Source: Microbacterium sp. LWS13-1.2 (GTDB taxonomy: Bacteria; Actinomycetota; Actinomycetes; Actinomycetales; Microbacteriaceae). From it: a DNA stretch of 64,000 nt. Both the position numbers and the translations under genes were made by a program. Of the stretch, positions 43,762-52,909 are shown piece after piece. How positions within the stretch are numbered: the stretch's first letter is position 1; each line of letters opens with the position of its first letter. The notes under the pieces are model-generated. The model ran no database searches, was not told the DNA's origin, and saw nothing but the letters and a program-made list of their open reading frames with translations. The stretch covers positions 3,162,001 through 3,226,000 of the forward strand of contig NZ_CP151632.1 of assembly GCF_040144835.1 (NCBI RefSeq). Direction: 5' to 3'.

Positions 43762-46131
43762 GTGACCATCCGAACCGGCTTCTGGAGTTCGTCCGCCGGC
43801 ATCGACTGGGAGCACGGACTCATCGCGGGCACGGGTTCTCTCGGAGCGGTGCTGTCCGGCACACCGACGCGCCACTCGATCCACGTGTGCCACGAGGAGT
43901 TCTTCCTGCCGGTGAACTCCGCGAAAGCGGCACCGCGCATCGAACCGGCGATCGCCGAGGTGCGGGCGGCCGCCCTCGCCGGCGATGCCGAGACTGCGAC
44001 CGCGATCACCCAGCGTCTCGCGCGCGACGACGGCTACGACGGCTCCATGATCTGGACGGATCCGTTCGTGCCGGTCGCCGAACTCACGTGGAGTCCCGAC
44101 ACTGCCGTCGAGGACGGGCAGTACCGGAGGATCGGGGACTTCACCACCGGCAGGGTTGAAGTCGAGTGGACCGATGGCGCAGGTGTCGGCAGCGGCATCG
44201 CACTGATCCCGGACCGGGCAACGGGCGGGATGTCGATCGAGCTCTGGTCCGATCACGACCACAGCGGCGTGCTGGCACTGGACTTCGGTGAGGCGCCTCG
44301 CGACCCCGGTGAATATCCGTCGACGGACTACGGCGTCTTCCTCGAACCGGCCGTCCCGACCATCGACGGCTCTCGCATGACCCTCGATGTCAAGGTCGCC
44401 GAAGGCAATCTGTCACCGTTCGTGCGCGAGAACCCGCCGAGCCCATGGCCGCCGAGGCACGCGAGGCTGATCGTCGACCTGCCCGCCGGCATCGACGCCG
44501 AGCCGGAATCGGGCGCCGTGCGTCTGCGTCTGACCGCCGGGCGGACCGTCCGACTCCCCATCCGAGTCGAATTGTTCGGCGGCATCGCCGAGGCCGAGGT
44601 CGCCGCGGCCGACACGCACGCGTCCCTGTTCGAGGCGTGCTCGCTCGACTTGAGCAGCGGCGTCGACGACGCCGTGCCCTACGACGACGTGCTGCAGCGG
44701 GCGAGGGCCGGTGACCCGCAGGGGTTGCTTGCAGCAGTCGAACTCGCGTTCGCATCCGGGCGCCACACGATCATCTCGTCGACCGGAGTCCTGCCTCCCA
44801 CGCTCGTCGGCATCTGGCAGGGAACTCGCCGGCCGGCGTGGTCGGGCGACTGGACGCAGAACGGCAATGTGCAGCACGGCGGTGTTGCATCTCTCATCGC
44901 GTCGGGCACGCCTGAGCTGCTCACGTCGTACCTGCGGGCGATCTTCCGGCACGTGGACGACTACGCTGCGAACGCGCAGCGGATCTTCGGCGCTCCTGGC
45001 TGGCTGCTCCCTGCACGTTTCGACTCGCACGGCAACAGCAACCACTTCGCCCCCGCCTTTCCCCACCTGTACTGGATGGCAGGCGGTGCCTGGGTGCTGC
45101 GTTTGGCATGGGATCAGTTCACCGCGACCGGTGATGTGGACATTCTGCGCGAATACGCCTGGCCGCTCGCGAGCAACGTCATGGCCTTCACGCTCGCGGT
45201 CGCCCTGCCGGGCGATGACGGCCTCCTACATCTCGCTCCGTCGTATTCCCCCGAGAACACCCCTGGCAACCGCGCCAGTCCCATTGGAGTCGACGCCACG
45301 ATGGACGTCGCGGCGTTCCGAGATGCCGCGCGTCTCGCCATCAGGATCGCCGACATCCTGGGCGAGGAAGCCGACCGCGACGCTTGGCGTTCGTTCGCCG
45401 ATCGGCTGCCGCCGTACCGGGTGACCGACGAAGGAACCTTCGCTGAGTGGCTCGATCCCACGATCGCCGAGGAGATCGGGCACCGGCACGTCTCGCAGCT
45501 CTACCCGTTCTGGTACGAGGACGACGAGGCAGCCAGCGCACCCGAGCTCCGCGCGGCTGCGCTCGAGACGATCAGGCGCAAGCTCGCCTGGCGCAACGAG
45601 AAGCCGTGGGCAGCCGGCGACGGTCGCATGGAGATGGCATTCGGCCTCGTGGGCCTCGGCCTCGCGGCAGCTCGGCTCGGGGATGCCGAAGCCGCGCGAC
45701 AGTGCGTCGAGTCGCTCGCGCACGATTTCTGGCGCTCGAACGCCGTGTCGACGCACGACGGCGACGCGATCTTCAACGTCGACGCGAGCGGTGGGCTGCC
45801 GGCCGTCGTCATCGAGATGCTCGTGCAGTCGCAGCCCAATCGGATCTCGTTGCTACCCGCACTGCCGAATTCGTGGAGCCGGGGATCGATCAGCGGCGTC
45901 CGCGCGAGAGGCGGCGTCGTCGTCGAGAACCTCCGCTGGGACGAGGACGTCCTGGTGTCCACGCTGCGTGCCGCCGGGGGCTCTGCGGCCGCCCGGGACG
46001 GGGACGTCGTCGACGTTCGCGGCCCGGATGGCGAACACGCATCGGTCGATCTCTCCACCGGGCCGGTCACCGTCCAGTTCCCCCGATCCATTGCGGCCCG
46101 ACCGGATTCTGGAGTCCAGCACGATGAATGA
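43762..46131 (+). CDS. GH95 family alpha-L-fucosidase-type glycosidase
   Basis: A 789-aa GH95-like enzyme without signal peptide. The N-terminal domain is followed by an (alpha/alpha)6 barrel with ASGRHTIISSTGVLPPTLVG, GDWTQNGNVQHGG, the conserved Glu498 in HLAPSYSPENTPGN, GHRHVSQLYPFWYED, and the C-terminal SQPNRISLLPALPNSW and GVRARGGVVVENLRW. GH95 contains 1,2-alpha-L-fucosidases and some alpha-L-galactosidases. The usual NxNxQ stretch reads QNGNVQ here, so activity is not certain. GTG 43762 (VTIRTGFWSS) has GCGGAG upstream; the frame is open back to 43681. L-fuconate dehydratase at 48550 supports a fucose role. Confidence 0.85.
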   Translation: MTIRTGFWSSSAGIDWEHGLIAGTGSLGAVLSGTPTRHSIHVCHEEFFLPVNSAKAAPRIEPAIAEVRAAALAGDAETATAITQRLARDDGYDGSMIWTDPFVPVAELTWSPDTAVEDGQYRRIGDFTTGRVEVEWTDGAGVGSGIALIPDRATGGMSIELWSDHDHSGVLALDFGEAPRDPGEYPSTDYGVFLEPAVPTIDGSRMTLDVKVAEGNLSPFVRENPPSPWPPRHARLIVDLPAGIDAEPESGAVRLRLTAGRTVRLPIRVELFGGIAEAEVAAADTHASLFEACSLDLSSGVDDAVPYDDVLQRARAGDPQGLLAAVELAFASGRHTIISSTGVLPPTLVGIWQGTRRPAWSGDWTQNGNVQHGGVASLIASGTPELLTSYLRAIFRHVDDYAANAQRIFGAPGWLLPARFDSHGNSNHFAPAFPHLYWMAGGAWVLRLAWDQFTATGDVDILREYAWPLASNVMAFTLAVALPGDDGLLHLAPSYSPENTPGNRASPIGVDATMDVAAFRDAARLAIRIADILGEEADRDAWRSFADRLPPYRVTDEGTFAEWLDPTIAEEIGHRHVSQLYPFWYEDDEAASAPELRAAALETIRRKLAWRNEKPWAAGDGRMEMAFGLVGLGLAAARLGDAEAARQCVESLAHDFWRSNAVSTHDGDAIFNVDASGGLPAVVIEMLVQSQPNRISLLPALPNSWSRGSISGVRARGGVVVENLRWDEDVLVSTLRAAGGSAAARDGDVVDVRGPDGEHASVDLSTGPVTVQFPRSIAARPDSGVQHDE

Positions 46132-46174
46132 CGCCAAGCAAGCGTCCCTGCTCGCTCCGCCGGCACTGTTGCGG

Positions 46175-48268
46175 TCAGCGTGCCTCGAGGTCGACCGAGG
46201 CCGATACGTACCCGGAAGCCGACGCCGTCACGGTGATTCGTCCGGCTGAGGTCGGACGGATCACGGCCAGCGCGCGGCCGTCGTGGAGTCGATGCTGCGC
46301 ATCGGCGAAGGATTCCTCGGTGACCATCGCCGCGCTCCCGAATCCCTGGAGTGATCCAGGACCGTCGATCCGAAGTTCGACTTCGACGTCTGCATCGGTG
46401 GCCCTGACACCGTCGGCATCCCCGATCTCGATCACGACGTAGCCCAGATCTCGACCATCGACGGCGAGCGCCGCGTGTTCGGCTGTCAGTCTCAGGCCGT
46501 ACACGATCTCTCGGTAGTACGAGGCAGGGCGACGCTCGCCGGTGATGTCGATGTCGCCAGAACCCGCGAGCAAGAAGGGGTAGGGGCCGAGTGCGCCGTC
46601 GCCCGGTGGATCGTCCGCGTAGTGCATGCGCCCGAGGCCCGGCTCACCCAGATAGTCCCACCCCGTCCAGGTGAAGTCGCCGATCACCTGCGGGTTGGCG
46701 CGTACAAGTGCCCAGAGTCGGTCTATGTGCGTGGGGAAGGTCTCAGACCCGACGATCACGCGATTCGGAAGCAGCTCGCGGTCCAGTTCGTACCGGCAGT
46801 CAAGATAGTTCATTCCCGCGATATCGGGGGCACCGTGGGCCTCCTCAGTGAGCGCGGTCACCGCGCCGGTGACGCCGAGCGCACTCATCCGATCCTCGAG
46901 GCTCGACTCGCGGGCGTTGATCTCGTCGACCGGATGCAGCGGCGCCCCGCCCAGCAATTCCGGATCGACCTCCACGGCCGCATCCATCACGAACAGCGCG
47001 CCATTGACGGCGGCCGTGACATACCGGGTCGGATCCAAGCGGCGGACCTCGGCAGACATGCTCCTCGATAGGTCGGAGCCTGACCGGGTTGCCGCCTCCG
47101 GGATCTCGTTGCCGATTGAGTAGATGATGACACTCGGATGGTTGCGGTCCTTGGTCACCATCGCCTCGAGATCACGCTGCCACCAGTCCGTGAACTGATC
47201 CGCGCCGTCGTCGGGCGACTTCGATCTGGTCCAGACGTCGGTGAGCTCATCCATGACGAGCACTCCCAGACGATCACAGGCATCGAGCATCGCTCGACTC
47301 ATCGGTTGATGAGCGCTGCGGATTGCATTGAAACCGGCGGACTTGAGCAGGGCGACCCGGCGCGCCTCCGCGCGATCGAAGGTCGCGGCGCCGATCACCC
47401 CGTTGTCGGCGTGCACGCAAGCGCCGCGCAACTCGACCGAGTCGCCGTTGATGCGCAGGCCGCGGGCCGCATCGAGGTGAAGTGTCCGGATCCCGAACTG
47501 CACCTCGCTCCGGTCGGGGTCGATGTCACCGGTACCCGAGCTGAGGCTCGAGTCGACGCGGTAGAGGTCGGGCGTTTCGACGGACCACCGCCGTGGGGCC
47601 ATTACCAGGATGCGCTGGCTGACTTGGGCGCTGCCGCCGGGCGGGACGCTCACCCTCGTGCGATCGACGCCGACGACCTCGCCTGAGGGATCCACGATGC
47701 TCGTCTCGAGCCGCCGCACGGCCGGGATCGTCTCGAGGTTTCGCACCGTGGTCACGACCTGTACGACCGACGCCTCGGCGTCATGCTCGGGGGTCGTCAC
47801 GACGATGCCATCGAGCGGGACATGGACGCGGGGCGCGATTGCCAGGTGGACCGGCCGGACGATGCCGCCCCCGGTGTACCACCTCGCATCCCGGTGGGCA
47901 CGCGCCTCGACGATGATCTCGTTGTCGCCGCCGTAACGCAGGTACCGGTCGAGTTCAACGGTGATGGTGGAGGTTCCCGACGGTCGCCGAATCGCGAGGT
48001 CGCCGTTCACGAAGACGGCGGCCGACCGGTAGACGGATTCGAATTCGAGCATCACATGACGGTCCCGCCAGTGCGCTGGTGCCGGGAGCCTCGCGCGGTA
48101 CACCCAGTCGCCGCCCGGGAAGTACCCGGTGGCCTGGAGGGCCGGGTCGTCGAGTCGGCTCGAACCCAGCACAGCATCATGCGGGAGCACGACCGACTCG
48201 AACTCGGTATGACCAGCGGAATACCGCTCTCGGAACTCCCACGAGTGGGGGAAGAGCACTCGCTGCAT
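46175..48268 (-). CDS. GH2 family glycosidase (beta-galactosidase type)
   Basis: A 697-aa cytoplasmic GH2 enzyme: jelly-roll (LPHDAVLGSSRLDDPALQAT, YFPGGDWVYRARLP), Ig-like domain, barrel with VELRGACVHADNGVIGAATF, acid/base Glu388 in IIYSIGNEIPE and nucleophile Glu509 in VIVGSETFPTH, then WDYLGEPGLGR and a C-terminal sandwich. It is intact, unlike the LacZ-type gene at 42207, and may replace it. Convergent with GH95 and divergent from fuconate dehydratase. Galactosidase is the commonest activity of relatives with this ending; glucuronidase or others are possible. Confidence 0.88.
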   Translation of the reverse strand: MQRVLFPHSWEFRERYSAGHTEFESVVLPHDAVLGSSRLDDPALQATGYFPGGDWVYRARLPAPAHWRDRHVMLEFESVYRSAAVFVNGDLAIRRPSGTSTITVELDRYLRYGGDNEIIVEARAHRDARWYTGGGIVRPVHLAIAPRVHVPLDGIVVTTPEHDAEASVVQVVTTVRNLETIPAVRRLETSIVDPSGEVVGVDRTRVSVPPGGSAQVSQRILVMAPRRWSVETPDLYRVDSSLSSGTGDIDPDRSEVQFGIRTLHLDAARGLRINGDSVELRGACVHADNGVIGAATFDRAEARRVALLKSAGFNAIRSAHQPMSRAMLDACDRLGVLVMDELTDVWTRSKSPDDGADQFTDWWQRDLEAMVTKDRNHPSVIIYSIGNEIPEAATRSGSDLSRSMSAEVRRLDPTRYVTAAVNGALFVMDAAVEVDPELLGGAPLHPVDEINARESSLEDRMSALGVTGAVTALTEEAHGAPDIAGMNYLDCRYELDRELLPNRVIVGSETFPTHIDRLWALVRANPQVIGDFTWTGWDYLGEPGLGRMHYADDPPGDGALGPYPFLLAGSGDIDITGERRPASYYREIVYGLRLTAEHAALAVDGRDLGYVVIEIGDADGVRATDADVEVELRIDGPGSLQGFGSAAMVTEESFADAQHRLHDGRALAVIRPTSAGRITVTASASGYVSASVDLEAR

Positions 48269-48297
48269 CTGGAACTGCTGCCTCTCGGTTCGCCGTC

Positions 48298-48339
48298 ACG
48301 CTAGCATCGCGGCTAGCATGTGTAAAGATCAGATCTTTA
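48298..48339 (-). promoter_or_regulatory. promoter of the GH2 gene with a 17-bp palindromic operator
   Basis: TAAAGATCAGATCTTTA (48323-48339) is a perfect palindrome around one A. On the minus strand its end forms the -35 TTTACA (48326-48321), with a 17-bp spacer and -10 TAGCGT (48303-48298), so a start near 48291 and a short leader to ATG 48268. A protein on the palindrome would block this promoter. The GntR/FadR-type regulator at 49868 is the nearest candidate; fuconate dehydratase, read the other way, may be co-controlled. Confidence 0.7.
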
Positions 48340-48549
48340 GAACTGGCCGTTGAAGTCACATTCTTCGAGCGATGCGTCCGCGTCTTCACGAGGACTCGGC
48401 GCATCGTATGGCCTGTCGGGGCTTCCTCGGCGCGATGCGGTCCTACTGAGGTCGCCTCGCGGTGACCTCTGCGACCAACTCGGCTTCTCAATTCTGGCCG
48501 ATAGATCAAATGACCTGGAGTTACTAACACCGCCACGAAGGGATGATTG

Positions 48550-49878
48550 ATGCCGATCATCACCAATGTCCGCGTCCACGATGTGCGCTTTCCCACCTCG
48601 CTCGACGCTGACGGTTCCGACGCCATGAACAAGGACGGCGACTACTCGGCGGCCTATGTGGCGTTGGAGACCGACTCCGAGTTGTCCGGGTATGGGTTCA
48701 CATTCACGATCGGTCGCGGCAACGATCTCTGTGCCGAGGCTGCACGGCAGCGAGCGCTGCCGCTGGTCGGGCGGGATGTCGACACATTGCTCGACGACCT
48801 GGGCGCAACCTACCGAGAGCTGGCTTCTGATACTCAGCTGCGGTGGCTCGGTCCGGAGAAGGGCGTGGTCCACCTCGCGATGGCGGCGGTGATGAACGCG
48901 CTCTGGGACATGGCAGCGCGACGAGCGGGCGTTCCGCTCTGGCGTCTCCTGGTGGAGATGAGTCCCGAGCAGTTGGTCGATGCCGCCGATCTGCGATACC
49001 TATCCGATGCGCTGACCCGCGACGAAGCCATCGCGATGCTGCGTTCGGCGGCCCCGGGCCGGCACCAGCGCCTGGAGGAGTTGAAGGCGCGCGGCGGATT
49101 TCCCTGTTACACAACCAGTGCGGGCTGGCTCGGCTACTCAGATGAAAAGCTTCGAACACTGCTTCGCGATGCGGTGACCGACGGGTACCGTCACTTCAAG
49201 CTCAAGGTCGGCGCAGACCTGGACGACGACCGCCGGCGGCTTCGTATTGCCCGCGAAGAGATCGGCTGGGATGCCGAGCTCATGATCGACGCCAACCAGG
49301 TGTGGGATGTGCCGCAGGCGATCGAATGGATCAACGCACTCGCCGAGTTCCGGCCGATGTGGATCGAGGAGCCCACGAGTCCCGACGACGTGTTGGGGCA
49401 CGCGGCGATACGCAGGGCTGTCGCGCCCATCGGTGTCGCCACAGGCGAGCACGGCATGAACCGCGTGCTCTTCAAGCAGATGTTCCAGGCAGGGGCTCTC
49501 GACTTCTGCCAGCTCGACTCCGCCCGGCTTGCCAGTGTCAACGAGATCCTGTCGGTGTACCTCATGGCACACAAGTTCGGCGTGCCGGTCTGCCCGCACG
49601 CCGGCGGAGTCGGGCTGTGTGAGCTCGTCCAGCACCTTTCGATCTTCGACTACGTCGCCGTGTCGGGATCACTCGACAAGCGCCTCACCGAGTACGTCGA
49701 TCACCTCCACGAACACTTCGTCGACCCGGTGATCGTCTCCAACGGCCACTACGCACTGCCCTCGCGACCGGGATACAGCGCCGAGCTCCGCGACGAGAGT
49801 GTGCAACGCTACCGATTCCCAGACGGCCAGTACTGGCTCGAGCGAAAGGCGCAGGACCTGCTGGTGACTACTCGCTGA
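48550..49878 (+). CDS. fucD: L-fuconate dehydratase (enolase superfamily)
   Basis: A 442-aa enolase-superfamily dehydratase. Catalytic Lys pair in YRHFKLKVGADLD (near 217), metal ligands in LMIDANQVWD (Asp near 246), MWIEEPTSPDD (Glu near 274) and IGVATGEHGMNR (Glu near 301), and His in VCPHAGGVGLCE (near 352). N-terminal VRFPTSLDADGSDAMNKDGD and DYSAAYV match L-fuconate dehydratases, which yield 2-keto-3-deoxy-L-fuconate. ATG 48550 has AAGGG upstream. It sits among fucosidase, importer and aldo/keto reductase genes, suggesting non-phosphorylative fucose oxidation; fuconolactonase and the lower pathway are not in the window. Confidence 0.9.
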   Translation: MPIITNVRVHDVRFPTSLDADGSDAMNKDGDYSAAYVALETDSELSGYGFTFTIGRGNDLCAEAARQRALPLVGRDVDTLLDDLGATYRELASDTQLRWLGPEKGVVHLAMAAVMNALWDMAARRAGVPLWRLLVEMSPEQLVDAADLRYLSDALTRDEAIAMLRSAAPGRHQRLEELKARGGFPCYTTSAGWLGYSDEKLRTLLRDAVTDGYRHFKLKVGADLDDDRRRLRIAREEIGWDAELMIDANQVWDVPQAIEWINALAEFRPMWIEEPTSPDDVLGHAAIRRAVAPIGVATGEHGMNRVLFKQMFQAGALDFCQLDSARLASVNEILSVYLMAHKFGVPVCPHAGGVGLCELVQHLSIFDYVAVSGSLDKRLTEYVDHLHEHFVDPVIVSNGHYALPSRPGYSAELRDESVQRYRFPDGQYWLERKAQDLLVTTR

Positions 49879-50626
49879 GCGGCTCGACCCGCGAGTCACC
49901 AGCGACGGGATGCTCGGCCGCGAAGACCTCGACGCCGAGGAGATGCGCCGCCATCCGGATGCGAGCCCGCTCGGCGTCGCGCGTGCGAAGCGCCGCGAGG
50001 ATCGCCCGGTGCTCCGCGTGTGCCGCACCGAGCGAGTCGCGTTCGGTGATCGCCCGCCATAAGCGGCCGCGGAGCGTCCGGGTCATGAGGCTATCGATCA
50101 GAGCGGCGAGGGCGGCGTTGCCGCTGGCGGCAGCGATCCGCTGATGGAATGCCGCATCCGCATCGATGAATGACTCGGGGCCGAGTTCGCCGGAGGCCAA
50201 CCCGACGTCGATGTCCGTGAGGATCAGCTCGAGCTCGTCGAGATCGCGGTCGGTGAGCCGTACGGCGGCGAGTCCAGCGGACTCGGTCTCGAGCACCCTG
50301 CGCACGCCCAGCAGGTCGACAGACTGCGTCGCCTCCTGCAGTCCCGCCCAGAACTCCAGCGGGCGCAACAGCGAACCTGGGTCGAGCTGCGTGACGTAGG
50401 TGCCGTCACCCTGCTTCGTCTCGAGCACACCGAGCGCCGCGAGCGAACGGACGGCTTCCCGCAGAGATCCTCTCGAGACTCCCCACCGTGCGGCGAGCTC
50501 CTTCTCGATCGGGAGTCGGTCGCCGGCCTGCAGTTCACCCGACGCGATCATCTCCTTGACGATCGCGATCACGCGGTCGGAACGGGAGCCCGAGCCCGTT
50601 GCGGTGTCATCGGCGCCGGTTGCCAC
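49868..50626 (-). CDS. GntR/FadR-family (FCD) transcriptional regulator
   Basis: A 252-aa regulator with winged HTH (VKEMIASGELQAGDRLPIEK, WGVSRGSLREAVRSLAALGV, residues about 25-75) and an all-helical FCD ligand domain (ESAGLAAVRLTDRDLDELEL, DADAAFHQRIAAASGN, HAEHRAILAAL). FCD metal-binding Asp/His residues appear present (DAAFH and EHRAI), typical of regulators sensing sugar acids or carboxylates. It overlaps the 3' end of fucD by 11 bp on the opposite strand and is divergent from the ABC importer; a fuconate-type ligand is plausible. Confidence 0.92.
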   Translation of the reverse strand: MATGADDTATGSGSRSDRVIAIVKEMIASGELQAGDRLPIEKELAARWGVSRGSLREAVRSLAALGVLETKQGDGTYVTQLDPGSLLRPLEFWAGLQEATQSVDLLGVRRVLETESAGLAAVRLTDRDLDELELILTDIDVGLASGELGPESFIDADAAFHQRIAAASGNAALAALIDSLMTRTLRGRLWRAITERDSLGAAHAEHRAILAALRTRDAERARIRMAAHLLGVEVFAAEHPVAGDSRVEPLSE

Positions 50627-50750
50627 GCACGCAGTCTACCGATGCGAGGACCCGACCGACGCCTCGCACGACGCGAACGCGCCGAACGCCGACGGTAAAG
50701 GTTCAATCAATTACCCAGGACACTCACGTATTGCCCTATCCAGGGTGCTG

Positions 50751-50807
50751 ATTGACACTCAATGATCAGACGTTTATCGTGAGAGTCCGGTGACTGCAAC
50801 GTTGCAG
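50751..50807 (+). promoter_or_regulatory. ABC importer promoter with two operator-like palindromes
   Basis: A strong promoter: -35 TTGACA (50752-50757), 17-bp spacer, -10 TATCGT (50775-50780), start near 50787. Inverted repeat ATTGACACTCAAT (50751-50763) covers the -35. Perfect palindrome CTGCAACGTTGCAG (50794-50807), with the central CG of LacI-family sites, lies just after the start. The first could bind the divergent GntR protein; the second suggests an additional, unlinked LacI regulator. Confidence 0.75.
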
Positions 50808-50821
50808 AAAGGAACACCCTG

Positions 50822-50902
50822 ATGATGTCCCCCAGACCACCGCGCTGCACGTTCCATCGTGAGGTGCCGCGTGACGCGGGCCCGGTGGAGCACGCATGGT
50901 GA
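50822..50902 (+). CDS. 26-codon leader ORF upstream of the importer
   Basis: ATG 50822 follows AAAGGA by eight bases and opens a 26-residue ORF (MMSPRPPRCTFHREV at its start) that ends at TGA 50900-50902. The stop overlaps the permease start ATG 50896 in another frame. Translation of the leader would carry ribosomes to the permease start. No known family; it may be a coupling device or fortuitous. Confidence 0.4.
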   Translation: MMSPRPPRCTFHREVPRDAGPVEHAW

Positions 50903-51882
50903 CCCCGGTCGGCGGCATCGGACTCGATGTCGGCGATGTGACCCGCGATCTCCGCGACCGAGAGAGCGGACGCGGCTTCCGCGGGCTGAGGCGCAGTTTC
51001 CGGCGTCACTGGCAGCTGTACCTGCTCATCCTGATCCCGATCGCGTACTTCGTCGTGTTCAAGTACATCCCGATGGCGAACACGATCATCGCGTTCAAGG
51101 ATTACAACGTTGTGGACGGTGTTTGGGGCAGCGACTGGGCCGGGGTGAAGCACTTCGAGCGCTTCTTCTCGAACCCGATCTTCTGGCCTGTGCTGCGCAA
51201 CACTTTCGTGCTCTCGGCGTACGTGGTGCTCGCAAGCTTCCCGATTCCGATCATCCTGGCCCTGGCGCTGAATGAAGTGCGTCTGAGGTTCTTCAAGAAC
51301 ACCGTGCAGATGGTGACCTACGCGCCGTACTTCATCTCGACGGTCGTGGTCGTATCGATGACGATCCTGTTCCTGTCGCCCCGCGTCGGCCTCGCGGCCC
51401 ACGTCACGCAGTTCTTCGGCCTCGGCACCATCGACTTCCTGAGTGATCCCGACTACTTCCGTCACATTTACGTGCTCAGCGACATCTGGCAGACGATGGG
51501 CTATTCCGCCGTGATCTACCTCGCCGCGCTCGCCGGGATCGACCCGACCCTGTACGAGGCGGCAAGGGTGGACGGGGCCAGCCGCTGGCAGAAGATCCGC
51601 CACGTGGACATCCCGGGTCTCATGCCCACGGCGATGATCGTCCTCGTGCTCGGTGTCGGCAACGTCATGGCGATCGGATTCGAGAAGGCGTTCCTCTTCC
51701 AGAACAGCCTGAACATCTCTCAGTCCGAAATCATCCCGACTTACACCTACAAGGTCGGCTTGCTGAGCGCCGACTTCAGCCAGGCAGCAGCGATCGGCCT
51801 GTTCAACGGGGCCATCAACCTCGTGCTGCTCCTCGCCGTGAACGCTCTCGTCAAACGACTGACAGGAAACGGACTGTGGTGA
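50896..51882 (+). CDS. ABC transporter permease (LplB type)
   Basis: A 328-aa permease with a cytoplasmic N-terminus of about 40 residues, six or so spans and EAA loop LYEAARVDGASRWQKIRHVD near residue 220. The sequence belongs to the LplB/YteP subgroup, which in other bacteria imports oligosaccharides from complex plant polysaccharides. GGTGGAG lies five bases before ATG 50896. The second permease starts inside its last codons. Confidence 0.92.
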   Translation: MVTPVGGIGLDVGDVTRDLRDRESGRGFRGLRRSFRRHWQLYLLILIPIAYFVVFKYIPMANTIIAFKDYNVVDGVWGSDWAGVKHFERFFSNPIFWPVLRNTFVLSAYVVLASFPIPIILALALNEVRLRFFKNTVQMVTYAPYFISTVVVVSMTILFLSPRVGLAAHVTQFFGLGTIDFLSDPDYFRHIYVLSDIWQTMGYSAVIYLAALAGIDPTLYEAARVDGASRWQKIRHVDIPGLMPTAMIVLVLGVGNVMAIGFEKAFLFQNSLNISQSEIIPTYTYKVGLLSADFSQAAAIGLFNGAINLVLLLAVNALVKRLTGNGLW

Positions 51883-52838
51883 CCACGACTCTGGACGAAC
51901 GCCGAAGCAGCGACGCCGAGCCGCCGGTGCGCAAGCCGAGACCGGTCAAGGCCCCGCGGCGCATCAAAGAGTCGCCGACCGACCGGATCTTCATGGTCGG
52001 GGTGTACATCCTGCTGACGACGTTCCTGCTGTGCGTCCTGCTGCCGCTGCTGTACATCGTCGCTAGCTCCTTCAGCGATCCCTTGGCGGTGTCATCGGGC
52101 CGTGTCACGTTCTGGCCCGTCGACTTCACACTCGAGGGCTACCAGCGGGCGCTGAGCGACAACTCGATCCTCACCGGCTTCACCAACTCGCTCATCTACA
52201 CGCTGGCCGGCACGGCGATCAGCCTTGTCCTGACGGTCGCCATCGCGTATCCGCTCTCCCGCAGCGACCTGTGGGGTCGCCGCGGGATCACGCTCTTCGT
52301 GGTCTTCACGATGCTCTTCGCCGGCGGCATCATCCCGACCTACCTGGTCGTCCAGAACCTCGGGTTGCTCGACACGCGATGGGCGCTCATCCTCCCCCAG
52401 GCCATCGGCGTCTGGCAGGTCATCATCGCCGTCGCGTTCTTCCGCACATCGATCCCCGAGGAGCTCTACGAAGCGGCCCAGCTGGACGGCGCCAGCGATC
52501 TTCGATTCCTCCGGACAGTGGTCCTGCCGCTCTCCAAGCCGCTCCTCGCCGTGATCGCGCTCATGTACGCGATCTTCCAATGGAACTCGTACTTCGACGC
52601 GCTGCTCTATCTGCGGGACCCGAGTCTGTACCCCCTGCAGCTTGTGCTCCGCAACGTACTGATCCTCAACCAGGCCGCTCCCGGTCTCGACGCCGCCGCT
52701 GCGCTGGAACGCCAGCAGCTCGCCGACCTGCTCAAGTACTCGCTCATCGTCATCTCCACGGTGCCGGTGATGCTCGTGTACCCCTTCGTCGCCCGATTCT
52801 TCAACAAGGGGATCCTCGTAGGCGCCGTCAAGGGCTGA
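51876..52838 (+). CDS. ABC transporter permease (YtcP/AraQ type)
   Basis: A 320-aa permease, partner of the LplB-type protein. A basic/proline-rich N-terminus of about 45 residues precedes six spans; EAA loop ELYEAAQLDGASDLRFLRTV near residue 210. GTG 51876 overlaps the preceding gene by seven bases; GTG 51879 is equally possible. Confidence 0.92.
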   Translation: MVTTTLDERRSSDAEPPVRKPRPVKAPRRIKESPTDRIFMVGVYILLTTFLLCVLLPLLYIVASSFSDPLAVSSGRVTFWPVDFTLEGYQRALSDNSILTGFTNSLIYTLAGTAISLVLTVAIAYPLSRSDLWGRRGITLFVVFTMLFAGGIIPTYLVVQNLGLLDTRWALILPQAIGVWQVIIAVAFFRTSIPEELYEAAQLDGASDLRFLRTVVLPLSKPLLAVIALMYAIFQWNSYFDALLYLRDPSLYPLQLVLRNVLILNQAAPGLDAAAALERQQLADLLKYSLIVISTVPVMLVYPFVARFFNKGILVGAVKG

Positions 52839-52909
52839 CGCGCCGCACGTCGCACCGCGTCATGAATCCAGCACCACACCCGTCCCAATCACAGAGAGGC
52901 AGGACTTTG

